NCBI GenBank assembly: GCA_002394465.1
Contig: DGTU01000100.1
Location: 1 to 23,763 of the forward strand
From: Treponema sp. UBA4328
Lineage (GTDB): Bacteria > Spirochaetota > Spirochaetia > Treponematales > Treponemataceae
Direction: 5' to 3'
DNA: 23,763 nucleotides
Shown: piece by piece, positions 7,711-14,601 of the stretch
Numbering within the stretch: the first letter of the stretch is position 1
Layout of the letters: each line of letters begins with the position of its first letter
Notes under the pieces: generated by a model
Database searches by the model: none
Told to the model about the DNA's origin: nothing
The model's input: the letters and a program-made list of their open reading frames with translations, nothing else
Made by a program: the position numbers and the translations under genes

Positions 7711-9114
7711 ATGAAAATTATTATTGTTGGTGCCGGATTTACGGGAACTCAGCTTGCAAGGCGTCTTATCAACGGAAAAAACGATGTTGTCCTTATCGAC
7801 AATGATTCTGATGTCGTACGCCATGCTTCAAACACCCTCGACTGTAATGTAATTCTTGCAGAAGGAAACAATCTTTCGACTCTTGAAGATGCAGGCATTG
7901 AAGATGCCGATGCAATCGTATGCGTCACTGATAATGATGAAATCAACATGATAACCTGTTCGCTCGTGAATGCAGTTTATCCTGACATAACAAAAATTGC
8001 CCGTGTCAGGAACTATGCATATTATGTGAAGGGAGACGCAGGAAAGACAAACCCCCTCTATGGAATTGATTATATGATTCATCCGGACGTTGAAGCGGCT
8101 GAAGCAATTGTAAATGCCGCAAAACACGGTGCCGTCACGGATGTAATTCCATTTGGTTCTGACTATGAACTGATCCGCGTAAATGTTGAAAAAGGAAGCC
8201 GTCTAGAAGGCGAGCTTCTTATGAATATCCGTAAAATTACGGACAGGCCTATCATCATTGCCTACGTTGAAAGCAACGGGGAAACGATGCTTCCAGGCGG
8301 TGATACGAAAATCAATGCCGACGACTGTCTCGGAGTGCTTCTCTTAAAACAGGATACGGAAGCCTTCCTTAAGCTCTGCGGTTCTAAACTCAAACGTATC
8401 CGCAAAGTTGCCCTGATTGGTGCAAGCCGTGTCGGACTTATTGTTGCAGAAAAACTTATCAAACGCCGTGCAAACCTCCTTAAAAGGATAGTCAACAAAC
8501 AGGAACGTAATGCACAGGAATTCGTAATTATTGACAGCGATGAAGAAAAAGCAAAGATTGCAGCTGAAAAATTCCCGGACATAAACGTTTTCTGTGCAGA
8601 TGCCACTGAAGAAAGTTTTGTTGAAGAAGAAGGTATCGGAAATTTTGATCTGGTAATTTCAACTACACCTAACTACGAAATGAATATCGTAATGACTGCA
8701 TATATTGAATCTCTCGGCGTAGAGAACAGTATTGCGCTTGTCTATAATTCAGCCTTCGGTGACATTGCACGTAAAATCGGAATTGAAGTTGCTGTTCCGG
8801 TACGTGATACGGTAATCGACAGCATTATGAGCCACCTCAAGGGCAAGGCCGTTACCGGTGTTCATACGATAAATGAAGGCTCGCTTGAGCTTATAGAACT
8901 TACGATTACGGAAGAATCTTCAGTTAAGGGAAAAACACTTCGCGAAATTGCTGAAAGCGGTAAATTCCTTATCCTCATGATTCAGAAGGCAGACGGGGAT
9001 GACTATGAAATTCCTGTCGGAAGCACGACGCTTGAAGCCGGTGATGAAGTTGTTATCATGACAACCTCGCAGGACAATAACCACGTTCTGGAAAAATTTG
9101 GAAGTAAGCAGTAA
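7711..9114 (+). CDS. trkA: Trk potassium uptake NAD-binding regulatory subunit
   Basis: A 467-residue peripheral membrane protein with two RCK units in tandem. The first Rossmann domain opens with IIVGAGFTGTQLA (residues 4-16), the acidic end of strand 2 (LIDND) and NTLDCNVILAEGNN. A TrkA_C domain follows (about 140-220). A second Rossmann motif (ALIGASRVGLIVA, about 233-245, with FVIIDSDEEKA) and a second TrkA_C domain (about 385-467, EESSVKGKTLREIAESGKF) complete it. The length is that of the E. coli-type double RCK TrkA. It gates the TrkH channel in response to NAD(H)/nucleotides. Its stop shares one base with the trkH ATG. The start has a -10 box directly upstream and no Shine-Dalgarno. 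Confidence 0.95.
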   Translation: MKIIIVGAGFTGTQLARRLINGKNDVVLIDNDSDVVRHASNTLDCNVILAEGNNLSTLEDAGIEDADAIVCVTDNDEINMITCSLVNAVYPDITKIARVRNYAYYVKGDAGKTNPLYGIDYMIHPDVEAAEAIVNAAKHGAVTDVIPFGSDYELIRVNVEKGSRLEGELLMNIRKITDRPIIIAYVESNGETMLPGGDTKINADDCLGVLLLKQDTEAFLKLCGSKLKRIRKVALIGASRVGLIVAEKLIKRRANLLKRIVNKQERNAQEFVIIDSDEEKAKIAAEKFPDINVFCADATEESFVEEEGIGNFDLVISTTPNYEMNIVMTAYIESLGVENSIALVYNSAFGDIARKIGIEVAVPVRDTVIDSIMSHLKGKAVTGVHTINEGSLELIELTITEESSVKGKTLREIAESGKFLILMIQKADGDDYEIPVGSTTLEAGDEVVIMTTSQDNNHVLEKFGSKQ

Positions 9115-10544
9115 TGTTCGTAATAGTAAAAATGTTCATGATTATTCTTGCCATAATCGGTACTGCCTTTCTTCTTCCGGTTGGAACGGCACTGTATCTC
9201 GGTGAATATGACGTAATCAGGGCATTTATAATTCCCCTTGCAATTTCATGGGTTCTCGGCGGCATTTTTTATTTTATCCGGCCGAAAAAATCTGTCCTTT
9301 CAACGAGAAGCGTATTTGTTTTTGTATCTGCGAGCTGGATTGTAATCAGCATATTCGGTGCTCTTCCGCTTTATTTTGGAAATTATATTCCGTCTTTTGT
9401 AGATGCTGTTTTTGAGAGCGTAAGCGGTTTTTCAACGACGGGAAGCACGATTCTTTCTGATATTGAAGCCCTTCCGCGTTCTATTAATCTCTGGAGGTGT
9501 GAAACCCACTGGCTCGGCGGAATGGGAATAATTGCCCTTACGGCTGCAATTCTCCCGATAATCGGTGTCGGCGGATTTCAGCTTGTAAAGGCAGAGAGTA
9601 CCGGACCTGAAAAAGGAAAAATTACTCCCAAGATGGCAAATACGGCAAAGGCACTGTGGCTTTTGTATTTTACCTTTACGATTGCACAGTTCATACTGCT
9701 GATGTTCTGCGGAATGGACTGGATTGATGCCCTCAGCCATGCATTTTCTACCCTGGGAACCGGCGGTTTTTCTACAAAGAACGCAAGTCTTGCCGGATTC
9801 AATAATCTGAGCGTGGAAATTGTATGTACGGTTTTCATGTTTCTTGCGAGCATTAACTTCAGCCTTTATTTTTATGTCATCACCGGAAAATTCAGGGAGA
9901 TTTCACGGAACAGCGAGTTTAAGGCATATCTTGGAATTTTCTTTGTCGTTGTGCTCTGTCTTGCATTTTCACTCATTAAATTTTACGGATCCTTTGAAAC
10001 AGCCTTAAGATATTCTTCTGTACAGACAGCATCAATAATGTCTACAACCGGATTCTCTACGGCAGATTTTACTCAGTGGCCTCCGCTCAGCCAGCTTTTG
10101 ATTTTCGTTCTGTTTTTTATAGGCGGATGTTCCGGATCAACGGGTGGTGGATTCAAGGTAATCCGCTGGGTAATTCTCTCAAAGCAGTTCAGGGTTGAAA
10201 TTAAGAGGATGCTTCATCCGCATGGAGTTTTCAACGTAAGGGTAAACGGTATTCCCGGAAGGAACGACCTTGTCCTGAATATTGCAGCTTTCCTTTTCAT
10301 GTATTTCCTTCTGGTTTTTGCTACAACGGTTATGGGAACAATCGGCGGACTTGATCTGTTTGAGGCCCTTACCGGATCCCTTTCGATGGTCGGCAATGTC
10401 GGTCCGGGATGGGGACGCCTTACGGGAAACATGGGATTTCTTCCTGACTGGCTTAAATGCTGGTACTGTTTTGCGATGATTGCAGGCCGTCTGGAACTTT
10501 ATAACCTGATTATTTTCTTTACCAGAGATTTCTGGAAAAAATGA
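9114..10544 (+). CDS. trkH: Trk potassium uptake channel subunit
   Basis: A 476-residue integral membrane protein of the SKT superfamily (four M1-P-M2 repeats). The four selectivity-filter loops are visible: SVSGFSTTGST (about residue 102), TLGTGGFST (about 213), MSTTGFSTADF (about 308) and VGNVGPGWG (about 426). CSGSTGGGFKVIR, just after the third repeat, is the conserved glycine-rich intramembrane loop that gates the pore in TrkH. The ATG overlaps the trkA stop by one base, so the two subunits are co-translated. It moves K+ (possibly with Na+) across the inner membrane. Confidence 0.95.
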   Translation: MFVIVKMFMIILAIIGTAFLLPVGTALYLGEYDVIRAFIIPLAISWVLGGIFYFIRPKKSVLSTRSVFVFVSASWIVISIFGALPLYFGNYIPSFVDAVFESVSGFSTTGSTILSDIEALPRSINLWRCETHWLGGMGIIALTAAILPIIGVGGFQLVKAESTGPEKGKITPKMANTAKALWLLYFTFTIAQFILLMFCGMDWIDALSHAFSTLGTGGFSTKNASLAGFNNLSVEIVCTVFMFLASINFSLYFYVITGKFREISRNSEFKAYLGIFFVVVLCLAFSLIKFYGSFETALRYSSVQTASIMSTTGFSTADFTQWPPLSQLLIFVLFFIGGCSGSTGGGFKVIRWVILSKQFRVEIKRMLHPHGVFNVRVNGIPGRNDLVLNIAAFLFMYFLLVFATTVMGTIGGLDLFEALTGSLSMVGNVGPGWGRLTGNMGFLPDWLKCWYCFAMIAGRLELYNLIIFFTRDFWKK

Positions 10545-13003
10545 ACGCTGAACTTTCAAACCTTCCGGTTTATCCGTATCTCGATCAGGTCTGTGAAAAC
10601 CTTAAATCTTCTGAAAGCCGCTTCCTCGTGCTTACGGCTGAAACTGCAGCAGGAAAATCTACTGCAGTTCCGCTTGCCCTGCTTGAACATTTTAAAGGTA
10701 AAATTTTAATGCTTGAACCCAGAAGGCTTGCTGCCATTGCGATTGCGGACAGGCTTTCTGATCTGCTTGGTGAAGAGACTGGCAGGACGGTCGGATACAG
10801 GCTTCACCTTGATACAAGGGTTTCTGATTCTACACGGCTTGAAGTGATTACGGAGGCAATTCTCACGAGACGCCTTCAGGCAGATCCGTTGCTCGAAGAC
10901 GTGAATGTAATTGTCCTTGATGAATTTCATGAGCGTTCAGTTCATTCTGACCTTGCACTGGCATTCCTGAAAGAAACGATGTTGCTCCGGGATGACCTGT
11001 ATGTAATCGTAATGAGTGCGACAATAAACTACCGTTCGTTAGCAGAATATCTGGGTACTGAAGATAATCCGGCAGCGGTCATGCAGATTCCCGGAAGGCA
11101 GTTTCCGGTTGAGATTGAATATAAACCGGACTTAAGTGTTGCAGAAGCAGTTATACGTGAATTGAAAATGACAGATAAAGCAAATCCAGACGATAAAACT
11201 AACGGGCGTTCGGATACAATACTTGCATTTCTGCCGGGTATTTATGAAATCCGGAAAACAAAATCCGAACTTGAAAATTACCTTACGGGCGTTAGTCTGG
11301 ATGCTGAAATACTTATACTGCACAGTTCCGTCCCGGTCAGTGAACAGCGTAAAGTTCTCCGGCCGTGCCTGACTGATTCTCCGAGACGTGTAATATTGTC
11401 TTCTGCAATTGCAGAAACTTCGCTCACGGTTCCGGGAGTTACTGTCGTAGTGGATTCGGGATTATGCCGTGTAAACAAAATGAATGTTGCCCTCGGGATG
11501 GAACATCTTGTGACGGAGAATGAAAGTCTTTTCAGTGCAGCTCAGCGTGCGGGTCGTGCAGGCCGTGTTGCTCCTGGAAAATGTGTGCGATTGTGGAATG
11601 AACATGATGTCCGGCTTGAACAGAATAAGCCTGAAATTCTTCGGGCCGATCTGACGCAGCTGGTTCTTGAATGTGCTCAGTGGGGAGCATACGAAATTGA
11701 AAAACTTGACTGGCTGACTCCGCCGTCCGAATCTGCCTGGAATGCTGCCGGATTTCTGCTTGAAAACCTTGACTGCCTTGAAGTTCACGAAGAATCAGGC
11801 GGCGAAAAATCAACGAAAATAACTGAAAAAGGAAAGGCTGTCCTTAAGCTTGGACTTCATCCGCGGCTTGCATGTGCAGCACTGGCAGGTAATGCAGAGG
11901 ATGTTCTTCCGTTTTCTGAATATGCAGATGCAGTAGCGGACCGGCAGAAGATATTTATAAATGACCTTAAGCGTCGACTGAATATGGTTTATGAAAAATA
12001 TCCTGCATTAAAAAAACCGGCTGACGAGAAAAAAATAAATCCCGTTCTGGCAGGATTTCCTGACAGGCTTGCACGTATTTCCCCTGAAACACAGGCTAAT
12101 GCGGACAGGGCTGAATACCAGTTTCCCAGTGGACGCAGGGCATGGATTAACCGTGAACAGGTAACACAAAAAGGGCTCAGTTCATTTCCTTTATGGATTG
12201 TGGCGCCGGAAGTGGATGCCGGTGAACGTACGGGAAAGATATATTCATTTGAGATGCTTTCTGACAGTCAGGCCGAAGTCTTTTTAAAAGAACATTCGCA
12301 TACTGAAGTCAGAACGGAATTTACCGGTTTTTCCGAAGGATGTGACTTTAAAAATCTTTCAGTGCAGAAAAAGGAAGTAACGGCATACGGAGCAATTATC
12401 CTTAAGGAAAAGAAGCTCCCGCTTGAATCAGATGATTTTGCGGAAGCACTGTGCGACCTTGTGAGACGAAAAGGACTTGCTTCACTTCCGCTGGATGAAA
12501 GAATTGAAGACTTTCTGCTCAGAACTGAGTTTTACATCAGATATGGAACAGGGAATATTGCGGAGTTAAAGAAAAAGCTTGAATCGCTTGATAAAAAAGC
12601 AGAAGAATGGTTACGACCGTTCGTTAGTTCCAGATCTGTTACTTCCAGCGAGATTTATGATGCGCTCTACTGGTATCTCGACGGAGCGGAAACTGATTCA
12701 AAAGTTCCTTTACAGATTATTCTGCCTAACGGTCGTAAGCGTAAAATCAAATACGAAAAAAAAGCAGACGGTGAAATCGTTCCGTCCCTGGAAATAATAA
12801 TCCAGCAGATTTTCGGATGTTTTGAAACACCTGAAGTTCTGGGTAAACCCGTTCTCTTAAAGCTGCTTTCACCAGCCAGCCGGCCGCTTCAGATTACGGA
12901 TGACCTGGTTAATTTCTGGCAGAATACCTGGCCTGAAATCTGTAAGGAAATGAAGGGCCGCTACCCTAAGCACAACTGGGATTACCGTACAACAGAAAAT
13001 TAA
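10541..13003 (+). CDS. hrpB: ATP-dependent helicase HrpB (DEAH/RHA family)
   Basis: The 820-residue protein has the whole HrpB order: helicase core with motif I AETAAGKST (33-41), motif Ib-like EVITEAILTRRL, motif II LDEFHER (about 126-132; DEFH is normal for HrpB), motif III MSAT, motif V SSAIAETSLTVPGV and motif VI QRAGRAGRV. The HrpB-specific C-terminal part follows, ending FWQNTWPEICKEMKGRYPKH, which is diagnostic. The motif I loop AETAAGKST departs from the usual GETGSGKTT but keeps GKS/T. Start and trkH stop overlap (ATGA), so hrpB is the third gene of the K+ operon. The cellular role of HrpB is poorly defined in most bacteria; RNA or RNP remodelling is assumed from the family. Confidence 0.94.
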   Translation: MNAELSNLPVYPYLDQVCENLKSSESRFLVLTAETAAGKSTAVPLALLEHFKGKILMLEPRRLAAIAIADRLSDLLGEETGRTVGYRLHLDTRVSDSTRLEVITEAILTRRLQADPLLEDVNVIVLDEFHERSVHSDLALAFLKETMLLRDDLYVIVMSATINYRSLAEYLGTEDNPAAVMQIPGRQFPVEIEYKPDLSVAEAVIRELKMTDKANPDDKTNGRSDTILAFLPGIYEIRKTKSELENYLTGVSLDAEILILHSSVPVSEQRKVLRPCLTDSPRRVILSSAIAETSLTVPGVTVVVDSGLCRVNKMNVALGMEHLVTENESLFSAAQRAGRAGRVAPGKCVRLWNEHDVRLEQNKPEILRADLTQLVLECAQWGAYEIEKLDWLTPPSESAWNAAGFLLENLDCLEVHEESGGEKSTKITEKGKAVLKLGLHPRLACAALAGNAEDVLPFSEYADAVADRQKIFINDLKRRLNMVYEKYPALKKPADEKKINPVLAGFPDRLARISPETQANADRAEYQFPSGRRAWINREQVTQKGLSSFPLWIVAPEVDAGERTGKIYSFEMLSDSQAEVFLKEHSHTEVRTEFTGFSEGCDFKNLSVQKKEVTAYGAIILKEKKLPLESDDFAEALCDLVRRKGLASLPLDERIEDFLLRTEFYIRYGTGNIAELKKKLESLDKKAEEWLRPFVSSRSVTSSEIYDALYWYLDGAETDSKVPLQIILPNGRKRKIKYEKKADGEIVPSLEIIIQQIFGCFETPEVLGKPVLLKLLSPASRPLQITDDLVNFWQNTWPEICKEMKGRYPKHNWDYRTTEN

Positions 13004-13024
13004 TTATATAAATTATTAGAATCA

Positions 13025-13080
13025 TGTTATGATTTACAAAACAGCGCCGTACATGCGGTGTTAATAAAAACAGGAGAAAT
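13025..13080 (+). promoter_or_regulatory. Promoter and leader of the flavodoxin-like gene
   Basis: TGTTATGAT at 13025-13033 is an extended -10 element. The leader contains an imperfect hairpin (AACAGCGC and GCGGTGTT around CGTACAT, one G-G mismatch), followed by AATAAAAA. This could also be a weak terminator for the trk-hrpB operon. A Shine-Dalgarno AGGAGA then precedes the ATG at 13083. Confidence 0.45.
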
Positions 13081-13082
13081 AT

Positions 13083-13664
13083 ATGAAAGTAATTTTATTC
13101 AATGGAAGCCGTAACGAAAAAGGAAGCACGTATACTGCACTGAATCTTGTAGCAGATGCACTCAAAGAAAACGGCATTGATACAGAAATATTCTGGGTCG
13201 GAGGCAGGGCTCTTACAGGTGAGATTGATTCCCTCGTGAATGAAGCTGTTGAAAAGCTTCAGGGTGCTGACGGTATCGTACTTGGTTCTCCGGTTTATTA
13301 TGCATCACCAAGCGGGGAAATGGTTGCATTCCTGGACAGGCTGTATATGAGCGGAGAAAAGTACCTCCGTTTCAAGCCGGCTGCTGCGGTAACCGTTGCC
13401 CGCCGTGCTGGAACTACTGCCTGCCTTGACGTACTGAATAAATACATTACATATGCCCAGCAGCCTGTAGTAACATCACGCTACTGGAATATGGTTCACG
13501 GTTCAAACGGTGACGACGTCATGAAAGATGAAGAAGGAATTCAGATCATGCGGACAATCGGACGAAACATGGCATGGATCCTCAAAAGCATTGAAGCCGG
13601 AAAGGCAGCAGGGATTGCCCAGCCTGAAACAGAAAAAAAGGTCTGGACCAATTTCATAAGATAA
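13083..13664 (+). CDS. Flavodoxin-family / NADPH-dependent FMN reductase-like protein
   Basis: A 193-residue flavodoxin-fold protein. VILFNGSRNEKGSTY (3-17) is the FMN phosphate-binding loop after strand 1, and GIVLGSPVYYASPSGEM (about 63-79) is the isoalloxazine-contacting loop of the NADPH-dependent FMN reductase / iron-sulphur flavoprotein group. The cysteine cluster that binds Fe-S in true Isf proteins is absent. It is presumably a cytosolic flavin oxidoreductase, possibly acting on quinones or azo compounds; the substrate is unknown. Clear AGGAGA Shine-Dalgarno. It is convergent with the DNA glycosylase gene (16-nt gap, no obvious terminator between them). Confidence 0.88.
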   Translation: MKVILFNGSRNEKGSTYTALNLVADALKENGIDTEIFWVGGRALTGEIDSLVNEAVEKLQGADGIVLGSPVYYASPSGEMVAFLDRLYMSGEKYLRFKPAAAVTVARRAGTTACLDVLNKYITYAQQPVVTSRYWNMVHGSNGDDVMKDEEGIQIMRTIGRNMAWILKSIEAGKAAGIAQPETEKKVWTNFIR

Positions 13665-13680
13665 AAAGGAAAAAATAAAC

Positions 13681-14250
13681 TCAGAAATCATTAAAATATT
13701 GTTTATACACAGAAAGCAGTTTTTCCTTACTCCACTGTGCATTTGCCGGGCTCGTGCTCGGCAGGCAGTGGACATTTACCCTGAAGCGCGGTTCGTAAAG
13801 GGCTGCGCTGTATTTTTTCCACAAGGCGTATGCGGTTTTGCCGGTGCAGATTATCTCTTTGATTCTGCTTTTTTCTAATATTTCCGTGAAGTCATTTGGA
13901 ACTGCGTTTTTGATTGAAGCATCAGAGGCACCGTTAATTTCGCAGGAAGCAAGTACATCCCACATGGCAAGGTTATGCCGGAGAAGAAAATCACGGCGCT
14001 CGGCAATGGCAGCTGATTTGTCCGGACTGCCGGATTTTTCAGATTCATCGTATTTAATTCCGTTGTTTGCGTATTCGAATTTTTCATTAAAGACTTCTGA
14101 AATCACAGTCCAGAATCTGTTCTGCGGATGCATGTAGAAAAACCCGGCCTCGCGGCTTTTAGGGGAGGGCATAGTCCCGAGAATCAATATCCGGCTTTCT
14201 GAGTTCCATACAGCTGGAATCGTGTGTGAAACAGTTTCAGTTCTGAACAT
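13681..14250 (-). CDS. Hypoxanthine/uracil-type DNA glycosylase (UDG superfamily)
   Basis: The 189-residue protein opens with ILILGTMPSPKSREAGFFYM, then HPQNRFW (residues 21-47). This is the hallmark of the DNA-deoxyinosine glycosylase (HDG) branch of the uracil-DNA glycosylase superfamily. The late block HCLPSTSPANAQW matches the conserved SPAN motif near the DNA-intercalating loop. FLLRHNLAMWDVLASCEINGASDASI fits the central region. It should excise deaminated bases (hypoxanthine, perhaps uracil) to start base excision repair. An insertion (about residues 60-80, ANNGIKYDESEKSGS) may be lineage-specific. No Shine-Dalgarno is visible. A TAAAAT box lies 5 nt before the ATG, and a four-site palindrome array lies 43-125 bp upstream, suggesting regulated expression. 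Confidence 0.9.
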   Translation of the reverse strand: MFRTETVSHTIPAVWNSESRILILGTMPSPKSREAGFFYMHPQNRFWTVISEVFNEKFEYANNGIKYDESEKSGSPDKSAAIAERRDFLLRHNLAMWDVLASCEINGASDASIKNAVPNDFTEILEKSRIKEIICTGKTAYALWKKYSAALYEPRFRVNVHCLPSTSPANAQWSKEKLLSVYKQYFNDF

Positions 14251-14290
14251 AACGTATTTTATCTGTGAAGCTTTATTACCGTATGTGGTG
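14251..14290 (-). promoter_or_regulatory. Possible core promoter of the DNA glycosylase gene
   Basis: On the minus strand TAAAAT (plus-strand 14256-14261) sits 5 nt before the ATG; a 6-7 nt discriminator would start transcription on the start codon. No TTGACA-like -35 lies 16-18 bp upstream. A promoter without a -35 box, with an operator array just upstream, would suit activator control, but this is inference. Confidence 0.35.
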
Positions 14291-14375
14291 TTTATACCAG
14301 TCTGGTATAAACAATATACTAGCTTAGTATATACGATATACCAGATTAGTATAGGCGGTATACCAGGTTAGTATA
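14291..14375. repeat. Array of four 17-bp near-palindromes at exact 22-bp period
   Basis: Copies lie at 14293-14309 (TATACCAGTCTGGTATA), 14315-14331 (TATACTAGCTTAGTATA), 14337-14353 (TATACCAGATTAGTATA) and 14359-14375 (TATACCAGGTTAGTATA). The consensus is TATACYAGNYTRGTATA. Centres are at 14301, 14323, 14345 and 14367. The 5-bp spacers (AACAA, TACGA, GGCGG) are unrelated, so conservation stops exactly at the 17-bp unit. The first copy extends to a perfect 10+1+10 palindrome. A 22-bp period is about two helical turns, placing all sites on one face of the DNA. This is what a cooperative dimeric regulator's operator array looks like. The regulator is not encoded in this window. Confidence 0.9.
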
Positions 14376-14387
14376 TAAACGCGAAAG

Positions 14388-14456
14388 ATGAATAAAGATA
14401 TACATGGTTTCATGAAAAATAATATTCATTTACACACGGTTCCCCGGAGCATTTAA
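14388..14456 (+). other. AT-rich inverted repeat and possible 22-codon leader frame
   Basis: ATGAATA (14388-14394) and TATTCAT (14423-14429) form an inverted repeat that encloses CATG-GTTT-CATG (14403-14414). The same stretch holds an open frame of 22 codons (MNKDIHGFMKNN...) ending at TAA 14454-14456, downstream of a TATATAA sequence that overlaps the last operator copy. There is only a weak GAAAG before the ATG. It may be a leader peptide or nothing; I would not call it a gene. Confidence 0.15.
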
Positions 14457-14460
14457 CTGT

Positions 14461-14577
14461 ATGCGGGGCAAAAGCCGGCTTTCGAATCACTTTGAAGGAG
14501 CTAGAGCATCGGGAGAACTCGTAACCAGATTAAAATCTCCCGAAACAGATGACCAGCCTTCAACCGTGATGAGATAA
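14461..14577 (+). CDS. Possible 38-residue open frame inside the hairpin element
   Basis: An ATG at 14461 opens 38 codons (MRGKSRLSNH...), ending at TAA 14575-14577. GGAG at 14446-14449 lies 11 nt upstream. The start codon is inside the closing stem of the element. No recognisable domain. An equally long frame exists on the other strand over the same bases, so at most one is likely to be translated, and neither may be. Confidence 0.15.
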   Translation: MRGKSRLSNHFEGARASGELVTRLKSPETDDQPSTVMR

Positions 14578-14600
14578 GACGGTTTTTTCCCCGCATTCAT
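14487..14600 (-). CDS. Possible 37-residue open frame immediately after the YcgN-type gene
   Basis: The ATG (14600-14598) follows the upstream stop codon by a single base, an arrangement usual for coupled genes. It opens 37 codons (MNAGKKPSYL ... SSPDALAPSK), ending at TGA 14489-14487. No signal peptide, membrane segment or known domain is seen. There is only a weak GAG before the start. The frame lies wholly in the hairpin element, so it may be a by-product of a repeat sequence. Confidence 0.2.
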   Translation of the reverse strand: MNAGKKPSYLITVEGWSSVSGDFNLVTSSPDALAPSK

Positions 14601-14601
14601 T

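Noticed and set aside
13665..13680. Terminator between the convergent flavoprotein and glycosylase genes
   Set aside because: The 16-nt gap is A-rich without a stem.
14291..14375. CRISPR array
   Set aside because: The repeats are 17 bp with only 5-bp spacers and no cas genes are near; CRISPR units have spacers of about 30 bp.
14291..14375. Replication-origin iterons
   Set aside because: The 22-bp period is iteron-like, but each unit is palindromic, there is no Rep protein, DnaA box cluster or plasmid gene, and the context is chromosomal housekeeping genes.
14461..14596. Known riboswitch or housekeeping RNA (TPP, SAM, cobalamin, FMN, glycine, SRP, 6S, tmRNA)
   Set aside because: None of the conserved core sequences I know for these families appear on either strand.
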